Below are positions 6,604-12,942 of a DNA stretch of 14,563 nucleotides, piece after piece. The stretch is from an uncultured Blautia sp. (GTDB taxonomy: Bacteria; Bacillota; Clostridia; Lachnospirales; Lachnospiraceae): the NCBI GenBank assembly GCA_900553515.1, contig USDN01000067.1, positions 1 through 14,563 on the forward strand, read 5' to 3'. The notes under the pieces were generated by a model. It worked only from the letters and a program-made list of their open reading frames with translations. It did no database searches and had not been told where the DNA came from. Positions within the stretch are counted from its first letter, which is position 1. Every line of letters starts with the position of its first letter. The position numbers and the translations under genes are program-made.

Positions 6604-8061
6604 CTATAAGAAAAATACCAGCATATCCATCAGGAATACAGGTACTAAAAAGATGAGTGACCAGAGCATATAACCAAAGAATGACGGCATGCAGATACCA
6701 TTCTCATCTGAAATGGATTTTACCATAAAGTTAGGGGCATTTCCAATATAGGTATTCGCTCCCATAAATACTGCACCGCAGGAAATCGCTTCCAGCATAG
6801 CCACCGGCACCTGTCCAAGGGTTGTTGCAATTCCGCTGGAAAATCCCAGAGAACCTGCTGTTGTCAAAAATACCAGATAAGTCGGTGTATTATCCAAGAA
6901 ACTTGACAGCGCACCTGTTACCCAGAACATCTGATACGGCTCTGTAATTCCAAGCTCTGCACCTTTTGCTTTCAAAATCATCAGAGCAGGCTGCATGGTA
7001 ATAAAAATACCGATAAATAAAACAGCCACCTCCTGAATTGCACCCCAGGTAAAATGGTTTTTTCTCCGAATTTCTGAATTTGTTGTCTTAAAGGACAGCC
7101 ATGCAGCAAAAAGGATCATTGCAATCTCAATCAGCGCCGGATAGGACAGCTTTACTTCTCCGTACAGCCGTATCCCTCTCACCTGTCCTGCCTCATTCTG
7201 AAATGCTGCCATTCCCGGCAAAACTCCGCTTAATATAACAGCTGCCACAATCATAACCAGGAAAATAAGATTGTGGAGTCCCAGTATCCTGATCTCTGTT
7301 CCCGGCTTGCTGATATCTGGCTTGCATCCTTCTGCAATGTCCTTTCGGTAAGCACGCCGATCCAGCCAGTAAAAAACAAACAGAAGCACTGCAACATTCA
7401 AAGCCATAACCGGCATCAGATGCAGGCTCCAGAAGAAGGGAACCCCTCGCATAAATCCCATCAGCAACGGCGGATCTCCAATCGGAGAAAGACATCCTCC
7501 AATGTTGGAAATCAGAAAAATGAAAAAAATCATAATATGACTTTTCCGTCTTCTCCAATAATTCATTTTAATTACTGGACGAACCATAAGCATGCTTGCT
7601 CCAGTTGTCCCAATCCAGCTAGACAGACAGGTTCCCAGCATCAGAAGTCCCACATTGATTCTGGGGGAACCGGCCAAATCCCCTTCCATTCCAATATTTC
7701 CGGACACACAGAACAGCCCGAACAGCAGTACAATAAAGGTTAGATAATCACCCACCAGACATTCCAACACCGTTTCCAGCGCTGTCCCGGAGCCATATCT
7801 GACTGCAAAGGGAACGATAAACAAAAGAGACCAGAGCACCACTGCATGAATCTGGTGTTTTTCCCACCACTCTGCTTTAACCAGCGGAAGCACTGCAATA
7901 CACAGCAAAAGTCCTGCAAAGGGAATACACAAAGCAAGCGGAACTGCCCCTGCCGCTTCACTTCCTGCTTCTGCTGCCAGAACCTGAAACGGCATTCCGG
8001 CGCAAAATACGGCTGCACTTCCCAAAAGCAAAAGAATTTTCTTCATAAATGTCTTCATCAT
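6604..8061 (-). CDS. NhaD-type Na+/H+ antiporter (CitMHS_2 / ion transporter superfamily)
   Basis: A 485-residue polytopic membrane protein. It begins with a likely cleavable signal (KKILLLLGSAAVFC, cut near VLAA-EA at 30), then about 11-12 hydrophobic segments. Conserved NhaD-like blocks are visible: SSWIGTTGASMLMVRPVIKMN at 147-167 (G151, G154, R161, P162), SNIGGCLSPIGDPPLLMGF at 185-203, SSFLDNTPTYLVFL at 386-399 and GANTYIGNAPNFMVKSI at 434-450. These discontinuous-helix motifs, rich in Gly, Pro, Asp and Asn, form the ion path in this superfamily. The family is often labelled sodium:proton antiporter or putative citrate transporter; I favour cation/proton exchange. It is the first gene of a two-gene operon with its own promoter at 8150-8177 and is followed by the kinase-like gene. 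The start ATG has an AAGGAAG ribosome site; the second ATG immediately after it is equally possible. Confidence 0.87.
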   Translation of the reverse strand: MMKTFMKKILLLLGSAAVFCAGMPFQVLAAEAGSEAAGAVPLALCIPFAGLLLCIAVLPLVKAEWWEKHQIHAVVLWSLLFIVPFAVRYGSGTALETVLECLVGDYLTFIVLLFGLFCVSGNIGMEGDLAGSPRINVGLLMLGTCLSSWIGTTGASMLMVRPVIKMNYWRRRKSHIMIFFIFLISNIGGCLSPIGDPPLLMGFMRGVPFFWSLHLMPVMALNVAVLLFVFYWLDRRAYRKDIAEGCKPDISKPGTEIRILGLHNLIFLVMIVAAVILSGVLPGMAAFQNEAGQVRGIRLYGEVKLSYPALIEIAMILFAAWLSFKTTNSEIRRKNHFTWGAIQEVAVLFIGIFITMQPALMILKAKGAELGITEPYQMFWVTGALSSFLDNTPTYLVFLTTAGSLGFSSGIATTLGQVPVAMLEAISCGAVFMGANTYIGNAPNFMVKSISDENGICMPSFFGYMLWSLIFLVPVFLMDMLVFFL

Positions 8062-8091
8062 CCTGTCTTCCTTCTACTATTTATTTCCAGC

Positions 8092-8127
8092 AGCCGGAAA
8101 CAGCTGTCTTTTCTGCTGTTCCCGGCT
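8092..8127 (-). promoter_or_regulatory. Structured 5' leader hairpin upstream of the antiporter gene
   Basis: In the leader, arms 8127-8113 (AGCCGGGAACAGCAG on the minus strand) and 8106-8092 (CAGCTGTTTCCGGCT) pair with two imperfections around a 6-base loop. An alternative pairing of CAGCAG (8118-8113) with CTGCTG (8093-8088) would compete with it. No U-run follows, so it is not an intrinsic terminator. It ends about 30 bases before the start codon. I do not recognise a known riboswitch. Confidence 0.45.
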
Positions 8128-8149
8128 ATTGCATGTTTCACGAAAACGC

Positions 8150-8177
8150 ATTATAGCACTTTGTAACAAAAAATCAA
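8150..8177 (-). promoter_or_regulatory. Sigma-A-type promoter of the antiporter operon
   Basis: On the minus strand a perfect -10 TATAAT (8155-8150) lies 16 bases after TTGATT (8177-8172). The start would be near 8143, giving a leader of about 80 bases that contains the hairpin at 8092-8127. The promoter lies just after the terminator of the upstream asp23 gene, so the antiporter operon is probably independent. Confidence 0.7.
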
Positions 8178-8206
8178 CAAATGATATTTTTATAACAGGT
8201 ATTTTA

Positions 8207-8267
8207 AAAAAAGAACAGGGAGCATATCCGTTTCTTGCAGAAACGGATATGCTCCCTGTTCTTTTTT
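8207..8267. terminator. Very strong intrinsic terminator after asp23
   Basis: Arms 8207-8234 and 8240-8267 are perfect complements for 28 bases around a 5-base loop (TTGCA). The core includes GAACAGGGAGCATATCC and is flanked by A6 and T6, so either strand gives a hairpin plus U-run. It lies about 66 bases past the asp23 stop and separates that gene from the antiporter promoter. Confidence 0.93.
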
Positions 8268-8332
8268 CCTGTGCTTCTTGTACCGCAATCCATCCATATT
8301 TCTTCTCATGGAGAACTGCCGGCTTCTTTTTA

Positions 8333-8719
8333 TTATTTGTCTTCTGCCATATTGACTCCGGCAATCTTCACATTCACATCCAGAACCGTAAGACCTGTCA
8401 TATTTTCAATCGCAGATTTTACCCGCTCTTGTACTCTTTCGCTTACTTCCGGAATGTTATAGCCATACTTAATATTCAGAGACAGATCCACAGATACATG
8501 CTCTTCTGTCACATCAACCTTCACACCCTTTGACAGAATCTTCATGCCCAGCTTTCCAACAAGCTCATTGGTAATATTTCCGGCCATGGAATCCACTCCG
8601 TCTACCTCTGTTGCCGCCAATCCTGCAATAATCGCAACGACCTCATCTGCAATCCGTACTTCTCCAATTGTATCATTTTCATATACCTTATGGGTATTTC
8701 TTGTTTCCTGTTCTGCCAC
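8333..8719 (-). CDS. Asp23/Gls24 family envelope stress response protein
   Basis: A 128-residue protein of the Asp23/Gls24 family (PF03780). It shows the typical order: GEVRIADEVVAIIAGLAATEVDGV, in which I and A residues dominate, then KGVKVDVTEEHVSVDLSLNI, YGYNIPEVSERVQERVKSAIENMTGL and VLDVNVKIAGV. Members in other Gram-positive bacteria associate with the membrane and with envelope or alkaline stress; the exact function here is not known. I chose GTG 8719 because CAGGAGGG lies six bases upstream. An in-frame GTG at 8749 is open, but it has no ribosome site and falls only a few bases after the predicted transcription start. It has its own promoter and terminator, so it is probably a single-gene unit that may also receive read-through from spoIIIAH. 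Confidence 0.93.
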   Translation of the reverse strand: MAEQETRNTHKVYENDTIGEVRIADEVVAIIAGLAATEVDGVDSMAGNITNELVGKLGMKILSKGVKVDVTEEHVSVDLSLNIKYGYNIPEVSERVQERVKSAIENMTGLTVLDVNVKIAGVNMAEDK

Positions 8720-8759
8720 GGTAATCCCTCCTGTATCATTCAGATTCACTGCTGCTTAC

Positions 8760-8787
8760 AGTATAACAAATCCCGTCCGATTTGCAA
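8760..8787 (-). promoter_or_regulatory. Sigma-A-type promoter of asp23
   Basis: On the minus strand TATACT (8765-8760) lies 16 bases after TTGCAA (8787-8782). Transcription would start near 8753, about 34 bases upstream of the preferred GTG start, and includes its AGGAGG ribosome site. Confidence 0.65.
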
Positions 8788-8801
8788 AGGGGTATTTCCC
8801 G

Positions 8802-9626
8802 TCAGTCTTCCAGATTCAACAGGGTAATGACAATATTTTCTGCCCCCACCTCCGTCTTTCGCTTCACAATGTCCTCAATCTGAGCTCTCTGCTGATCTGT
8901 AATGCTGGCCGCATTGATCACAACGTCAACCTTTCCATTCGTCAGACTGACTACCGGATCCAAAAAGCCCTTTGCCTGTAGAAGTGTCTCTGCCGCATTT
9001 TCCTTTTCCGCCACTGCTGTCATGGCGATCATATTCTGAATGGCCTCCTGCTTGGCAGCCTCCTCTATATTGGTATTATTAATAATATTGTTCAATGTTT
9101 CTCTATTTTTTGCCCGAATCTGCTCTCTGTTCAGCTGCACGCCCGCTATGTAGTCCGATACCGTCAGACCGCTGGTCAAAACTGCCTCTCCGGGATTCTC
9201 CATTCCTGTTTCCTCATCCCAGCTGTCTATTTCTGCAAGCTGTGTTCCTGCCGGTTCTAACTGTTTTGCCTGTTCTCCCCCATCAGCCAGCGCTGGTGGA
9301 TTTTCCACATCTGATGAAGCTGATAGCTCTGCTCCTGTCTGTATGCTGTTTTCTTCATTCTGTGGCTGCGCCTCCTCTATTTCGCCAGAGAACTGATATC
9401 CTGCTGCCTGATTCTCTGCCAGAATATCCTCGTCTGAAATCTCCAGAGCTCCCGCCGGAAGGATTCCCCCTTCTGCTCCAGCCTCCAGCTCCTGCTTGCC
9501 CGCATAATTCAAATATCCTGCTGCCGCAATCATAATCGCCAGAGTAGTAATTATGATCTGATTTCTTCGAAACAGCTTTTTCATATTCACATCCTTCAAA
9601 TGCTTTTCTGCCTTCTTGAATTTCAT
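8802..9626 (-). CDS. spoIIIAH: Stage III sporulation protein AH (SpoIIIAH-like)
   Basis: A 274-residue mother-cell membrane protein whose outer domain contacts forespore SpoIIQ across the intermembrane space to form the feeding channel. A single membrane helix (IIITTLAIMIAAAGYLNYAG) follows a basic stretch KKLFRRNQ. A long acidic, Glu/Gln/Ala-rich linker follows, then the conserved ring-forming domain in the last 110 residues: NREQIRAKNRETLNNII, EEAAKQEAIQNMIAM, AETLLQAKGFLDPVVSL, KVDVVINAASITDQQRAQI and DIVKRKT. Two starts are plausible. ATG 9626 has GGAG eight bases upstream. ATG 9584, giving MKKLFRRNQ (260 residues) and having AAGGA seven bases upstream, matches the usual N-terminus of the family. 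I list the longer form; the frame also has an upstream GTG at 9635 that overlaps the ribosome site. Last gene of the spoIIIA operon. Confidence 0.92.
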   Translation of the reverse strand: MKFKKAEKHLKDVNMKKLFRRNQIIITTLAIMIAAAGYLNYAGKQELEAGAEGGILPAGALEISDEDILAENQAAGYQFSGEIEEAQPQNEENSIQTGAELSASSDVENPPALADGGEQAKQLEPAGTQLAEIDSWDEETGMENPGEAVLTSGLTVSDYIAGVQLNREQIRAKNRETLNNIINNTNIEEAAKQEAIQNMIAMTAVAEKENAAETLLQAKGFLDPVVSLTNGKVDVVINAASITDQQRAQIEDIVKRKTEVGAENIVITLLNLED

Positions 9627-9663
9627 ACCCTGCACTCCTTTATTCCACCCGCATTCATACTTT

Positions 9664-9691
9664 ATCCTATGCGTTCCACGGAAATTTATGC
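9664..9691 (-). promoter_or_regulatory. Possible internal sigma-E-type promoter before spoIIIAH
   Basis: In the 67-base AG-AH gap, minus-strand GCATAAA (9691-9685) and CATAGGAT (9671-9664) are separated by 13 bases. They resemble the sigma-E elements KMATATT and CATACAMT (5 of 7 and 6 of 8 matches), with spacing about one base short. The gap is unusual in an otherwise tightly packed operon. An internal promoter in spoIIIA is known from Bacillus subtilis. Confidence 0.3.
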
Positions 9692-9693
9692 AC

Positions 9694-10380
9694 CTACGGA
9701 TTTCTTTTTAACACCTTAATTTTATGTGCCGGAAGTCCGAATAGCGCCTCCATTGCAGAAGCAATCTCCGCTTTTACAGAAGGACTTCCTCCCCCCTCAG
9801 CGCTGATAATAATACCTGAAATTTCCGGATACAGTTCTTTTTCCACAATGGGCTGGTTCTGGCTGTTTCCAGAAACCAGAACCGTAGTGCTTTCCTGTTC
9901 CCGGCTTTCTAATTTTCTGGTGCCGCCTCCGCTGTCCTTCTCCTCTGTAAAGGAACTGGAGCCATTTTCATCTACATGAATAATTTTTTCCGATGAAGCC
10001 TTTAGCACAATCATCACCTCCAGTTCCCCTACCCCTTCAACATTTTTCAGGATAGAGCGTACTCTCTGCTCCAGAAGCTGTTCATAGGTAGCTGCTCCAC
10101 TTTGTCCTGAAGCAGCCTCCCAGAAGGTATCCGACTTTCCTTCTTCCGATCCATTCAGATAAGAGCTTTCTCCACTCCTGTAATTTTTCTGAGTTCTTCC
10201 GGCTTCCAGTTCTGCCCTCCCGCTATCCGAGTTCTCCGTCCTATCTAACACACTCCCTCTTCCTTTCTCAGATAAGGATTTCCTCTGTCCTGCAGGAAAA
10301 GCCAGAATACATAAAATCACACCGGCTGCCACCAAAAACAGCCATGGTTCACGCCCCTGGGGCCATTTGAATTTCCACAT
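9694..10380 (-). CDS. spoIIIAG: Stage III sporulation protein AG
   Basis: A 228-residue single-pass protein with a membrane helix at about 11-30 (EPWLFLVAAGVILCILAF) and the rest facing the space between mother cell and forespore. In B. subtilis, SpoIIIAG assembles into a large ring that forms the channel body. After a polar linker (about 31-98, rich in Ser, Gly and Glu) comes the ring-building domain: YEQLLEQRVRSILKNVEGVGELEVMIVLK at about 99-127 (E100, L103, V114, V117, V122), a hairpin insertion (128-180), and ISGIIISAEGG with VKAEIASAMEALFGLPAHKIKVL at the C-terminus. The insertion corresponds to the beta-triangle region that shapes the ring. The ATG has GGAGG six bases upstream and lies inside spoIIIAF, overlapping it by 32 bases, which suggests translational coupling. 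Confidence 0.95.
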   Translation of the reverse strand: MWKFKWPQGREPWLFLVAAGVILCILAFPAGQRKSLSEKGRGSVLDRTENSDSGRAELEAGRTQKNYRSGESSYLNGSEEGKSDTFWEAASGQSGAATYEQLLEQRVRSILKNVEGVGELEVMIVLKASSEKIIHVDENGSSSFTEEKDSGGGTRKLESREQESTTVLVSGNSQNQPIVEKELYPEISGIIISAEGGGSPSVKAEIASAMEALFGLPAHKIKVLKRNP

Positions 10381-11065
10381 TGCTTTCCTCCAGATGATAA
10401 TAAGCCTCCAACTTCTCCCTCAGCTGTTTCTCCTTCTGTCCCATTTCCCCCAGAATTTTCCCGGATAACACCGGCTCCGTTTTTTCTGTCTTTTGAGGTT
10501 CCTCCAGCTCCCTCTCCTCTGTACGCCCCGTCACCTTCACTTCCACCGGCATTACCGGTCTTACAGGTTCCACAGCTTCTGTTGTTTTTTCTTCTTCCTG
10601 CTCTCCTGCTAAAGGCTTCTGCGCCTCTGCTCCTTCCTTCTCTTTCACAATCAGACGGATCGAGCAGATGGTACCAAATGCTGGATTGTCCTCTCTGGCC
10701 TCTATGGTTACACTACATTGTGCTGCCTGGATTCCCATTTCCTCTGCTAACTGAATCACATCTTCCTCAACAGCCTCCTCATACCGGCGGATCACACTGG
10801 AAAGCCTCTGTTTTTCCATCCCAATCATATTCTGCTTCAAATCCTCCGCCTGCTCCTGAAAAAGAAAGCTCTCATAATATCCGGCAATGGTATCCTCCAG
10901 ATGCAGCCCCTCTGTGAATGGATGCAGCACAATAAAAACCAGAACCATTCCTGAAAACAGACGAAGATACTTCCCATACTGTTTTCCAGGAAGAAGACGT
11001 TCGGCTACTGACAGAAAAAGGAAAAATCCAGTCAGATTCTGGATCCACTGATATAATTCCTTCAT
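10349..11065 (-). CDS. spoIIIAF: Stage III sporulation protein AF, with a long charged insertion
   Basis: A 238-residue protein with two N-terminal membrane segments (about 8-24 and 33-50; LTGFFLFLSVAERLLPG, YLRLFSGMVLVFIVLHPF) and an outer ring-building domain. The domain shows VIRRYEEAVEEDVIQLAEEMG (91-111), strands around QCSVTIEA and TICSIRLIVKE (116-142), and a final helix and strand LREKLEAYYHLEESNVEIQM (215-234). Between them, at about 143-205, is a Glu/Pro/Lys-rich stretch (EQEEEKTTEAVEPVRPVMP and following). SpoIIIAF is usually near 200 residues, so this insertion explains the extra length. In the family it is thought to form or stabilise a ring in the mother-cell membrane of the channel. 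The start has GAGGAGG five bases upstream. It follows a 79-base gap after spoIIIAE that contains a palindromic repeat. Confidence 0.9.
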   Translation of the reverse strand: MKELYQWIQNLTGFFLFLSVAERLLPGKQYGKYLRLFSGMVLVFIVLHPFTEGLHLEDTIAGYYESFLFQEQAEDLKQNMIGMEKQRLSSVIRRYEEAVEEDVIQLAEEMGIQAAQCSVTIEAREDNPAFGTICSIRLIVKEKEGAEAQKPLAGEQEEEKTTEAVEPVRPVMPVEVKVTGRTEERELEEPQKTEKTEPVLSGKILGEMGQKEKQLREKLEAYYHLEESNVEIQMAPGA

Positions 11066-11144
11066 TCCATCCTCCTCTTTTCCAGATTTTCTGCGGCCTG
11101 CCCTTTTTCTTTGCTAAAAAAAGAAGCTTGCTCGCGAGTTTCTC
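11066..11144 (-). promoter_or_regulatory. spoIIIAE-spoIIIAF gap with possible attenuator
   Basis: The only sizeable gap among AA to AG. On the minus strand, immediately after the AE stop, AGAAACT and AGCTTCT pair (one A-C mismatch) around an 8-base loop, followed by an uninterrupted T7. This has the form of a weak intrinsic terminator that could lower transcription of AF, AG and AH relative to AA-AE. The remaining 45 bases hold the AF ribosome site and nothing else I recognise. Confidence 0.45.
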
Positions 11145-11145
11145 C
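11121..11145. repeat. Dispersed palindromic repeat, copy A
   Basis: This 25-base unit matches 14527-14551 at 21 of 25 positions, and all four differences are transitions. It starts AAGAAGCT, has the core GCGAG and ends TTCTCC, and contains the palindrome CTCGCGAG. It begins at the last base of the spoIIIAE stop codon. Confidence 0.65.
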
Positions 11146-12338
11146 TATGCCAGATATGCAGCATTGGTTCCCACACAAATCAAAGCAATGGTAATAGCAA
11201 ATAAAACCAGTCCCGACACTGCCGCGTGAAGAAGCATTTTCTGCCCCTCTGCCACGCCGCTGATGCATCCCACCAGGCGTTTATCAGCTACCGGTTCCAG
11301 AATGGCTGCCACAATCCGGTAAAGCATGAAAAAAAACCACAGCTTTACCAGAGGCGCAAGACTAAGAAGTACCAGGATCACCACTGCCGCTGCTCCCATG
11401 GTATTCTTAATCAGAACCCCGGAGCCTAAAACCAGCTTTGTCACAGCTCCCGCTCCTGCTCCGATTCCGGGAATCGCCTGCAGGAGTTTTTCCATCCCTG
11501 AGGTTTTTATTGCGTCTGCATAGGGGAGCACCATCCCCTGTACCAGATGAAAACCGGCAACCAGACCTAAAAGCCAGCGAAGTCCCCAGAAAATTCCCGT
11601 TTTCAAAAGCTCCGTCATTTTGGAAAGCATGTCTTCTTTCATCACATTTCCCACCAGAACAAGCATCACATATATCTGAATCAGAGGAAGAACCAGACGG
11701 ACGTACATTCCCTGCACCATACTAATCAAAAATAAAACCAGCTCATACCAGGCCACGGAGGCTGCCGCAGCTCCTGCCCATACTACAGCTGCAAAATAAG
11801 ACGGCATCAGTGCCTTCATAAACAGGATCTGTTTTTCCAACACCTGAACGGCCGTATCTGCACTTTCCAGAAAAAAAGCCGCCATCACAGTGAATGTCAT
11901 CAGATAGATCACAAAAAATCCGGCTTCCGACATCTGATCTCCGGAAAAAATCTCTGAAAATCCGGAAAAAACTGCCCCCAGAAGTCCCAGCGTCAAAAGC
12001 TGGACTGCCATAGCGCCGCCATTTTCCATCTCGCCCAGAAAGCTCTCCCTCAGACCGTCCAGGATCATCCGCCCTGCATCCTTTCCTCTTCCTTCTATGA
12101 GAGCCTGTACCAGCTCCGTAAAGGAAAGCTCTTTTCCGGTTCCTGCCGCCTCTTCCTTCAGGAATTGTTCCAGCTCACTCCAATCCAAGCCTCCTTCTTC
12201 CATTTCCCATATAGACTGCCCATCGCCTTTCTCCCATAAAGGCTCCTCTCGGCTTTGTCCCCATACCTTCTCCCTCCCGGATCCTATGAGAACCGCAGAC
12301 ACTGCCAAAATCAGAATCAGTCTCCTTCTCCCCCTCAT
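11145..12338 (-). CDS. spoIIIAE: Stage III sporulation protein AE
   Basis: A 397-residue multi-pass membrane protein with an N-terminal signal (RRRLILILAVSAVLIGSG) and about seven or eight later hydrophobic segments, such as AVQLLTLGLLGAVFSGF, VIYLMTFTVMAAFFLES and IYVMLVLVGNV. Family blocks include LTLGLLGAVFSGFSEIF, FLESADTAVQVLEKQILFMKALMP, LLQAIPGIGAGAGAVTKLVLGSG (key G and P residues) and LKLWFF-like segments near LAPLVKLWFFFMLYRI. SpoIIIAE is required for forespore gene activity and probably acts as the membrane core of the channel in the mother-cell membrane. Its ATG overlaps the spoIIIAD stop by four bases (ATGA), implying translational coupling. A length near 400 is normal. Confidence 0.95.
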   Translation of the reverse strand: MRGRRRLILILAVSAVLIGSGREKVWGQSREEPLWEKGDGQSIWEMEEGGLDWSELEQFLKEEAAGTGKELSFTELVQALIEGRGKDAGRMILDGLRESFLGEMENGGAMAVQLLTLGLLGAVFSGFSEIFSGDQMSEAGFFVIYLMTFTVMAAFFLESADTAVQVLEKQILFMKALMPSYFAAVVWAGAAAASVAWYELVLFLISMVQGMYVRLVLPLIQIYVMLVLVGNVMKEDMLSKMTELLKTGIFWGLRWLLGLVAGFHLVQGMVLPYADAIKTSGMEKLLQAIPGIGAGAGAVTKLVLGSGVLIKNTMGAAAVVILVLLSLAPLVKLWFFFMLYRIVAAILEPVADKRLVGCISGVAEGQKMLLHAAVSGLVLFAITIALICVGTNAAYLA

Positions 12339-12721
12339 CCCAAAAATCCCTGCAGAGTTTCCATAAGGGCAAGAACCACAGGCATACTGACCGCAAGAAT
12401 TGACAGTTTCCCAAAAATCTCAATCTGCGTACCTACCGCTCCATATCCGGCATCCCGGCAGATACCGGAGGAAAACTCTGTAATATAAGTAATGCCTGTC
12501 ATTTTCACCAGAGTATTTAAAAACACTGGTCTGATTTTTACATAATCCTGCAGGCGTCTCATTCCTTCCACAATGCTTTCCAGACGGGCAGCGCCATAAA
12601 AAAACATAAAACAGCCTGCTGCCATGACCAGATAAATTCCATACTCACTTTTTGTTCCCTTCAGCTGAACTGCCAGAAGAACAGATGTAATTCCGACAAT
12701 TCCAATTATCACAATTGACAT
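12335..12721 (-). CDS. spoIIIAD: Stage III sporulation protein AD
   Basis: A 128-residue membrane protein with four hydrophobic segments, starting MSIVIIGIVGITSVLLAVQL, then YGIYLVMAAGCFMFFYG, and the conserved region TLVKMTGITYITEFSSGICRDAGYGA (key T115-type polar residues within a hydrophobic run) and LSILAVSMPVVLALMETL. It is related to SpoIIIAC and is needed for the feeding channel. I chose ATG 12721, preceded by AAGGGA six bases upstream; the open frame continues to 12772, but that would add a basic, cysteine-rich 17-residue leader overlapping spoIIIAC. It starts 10 bases after spoIIIAC and overlaps spoIIIAE by four bases. Confidence 0.94.
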   Translation of the reverse strand: MSIVIIGIVGITSVLLAVQLKGTKSEYGIYLVMAAGCFMFFYGAARLESIVEGMRRLQDYVKIRPVFLNTLVKMTGITYITEFSSGICRDAGYGAVGTQIEIFGKLSILAVSMPVVLALMETLQGFLG

Positions 12722-12731
12722 ACCGCGTCCC

Positions 12732-12926
12732 TTACAATGCAAACAGATTTTTAATGGTTTCAAACAGCTCATAAATATAAGGCACCATCCAGAACAGTAC
12801 CAAAAGCAGACCTGCCAGACTGGTTAAAAAGGCCTGCTCCTCCCTCCCGCTGTGCTTCAGGACCTGGCAAATCACAGAAACAAGGATTCCTACTGCAGCA
12901 ATTTTAAAAATCAGATTAACCCCCAT
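12732..12926 (-). CDS. spoIIIAC: Stage III sporulation protein AC
   Basis: A 64-residue protein with two membrane helices (LIFKIAAVGILVSVICQVL and FLTSLAGLLLVLFWMVPYIYELF) joined by the polar turn KHSGREEQA. The length, the KHSGREEQA turn and the final ELFETIKNLF match the SpoIIIAC family. It is one of the small integral membrane parts of the SpoIIIA channel; its detailed role is not established. It lies 16 bases after spoIIIAB and 10 before spoIIIAD. Confidence 0.95.
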   Translation of the reverse strand: MGVNLIFKIAAVGILVSVICQVLKHSGREEQAFLTSLAGLLLVLFWMVPYIYELFETIKNLFAL

Positions 12927-12942
12927 GGTCCTCTCCTTTTCC

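Noticed and set aside
7273..7743. Plus-strand open frame of 156 codons inside the antiporter gene
   Set aside because: No ribosome site or recognisable protein; it is antisense to strongly conserved NhaD-type motifs.
8062..8149. Antiporter leader as a known Na+ (DUF1646) or other catalogued riboswitch
   Set aside because: Only one main hairpin and no consensus loops I can recognise; kept as an unassigned structured leader.
8129..8533. Plus-strand open frame of 134 codons across the asp23 terminator
   Set aside because: It runs through the 28-base hairpin and the asp23 coding region and has no ribosome site.
8750..8801. GGG/CCC short hairpin after spoIIIAH as an operon terminator
   Set aside because: Only three or four pairs and no proper U-run; transcription may read into asp23.
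9095..9535. Plus-strand open frame of 146 codons opposite spoIIIAH
   Set aside because: Leucine/proline-rich translation typical of the opposite strand of a Glu/Gln/Ala-rich linker; no start signals.
12722..12772. 17-codon upstream extension of spoIIIAD
   Set aside because: It overlaps spoIIIAC, is unlike the family N-terminus and ATG 12721 has a suitable ribosome site.
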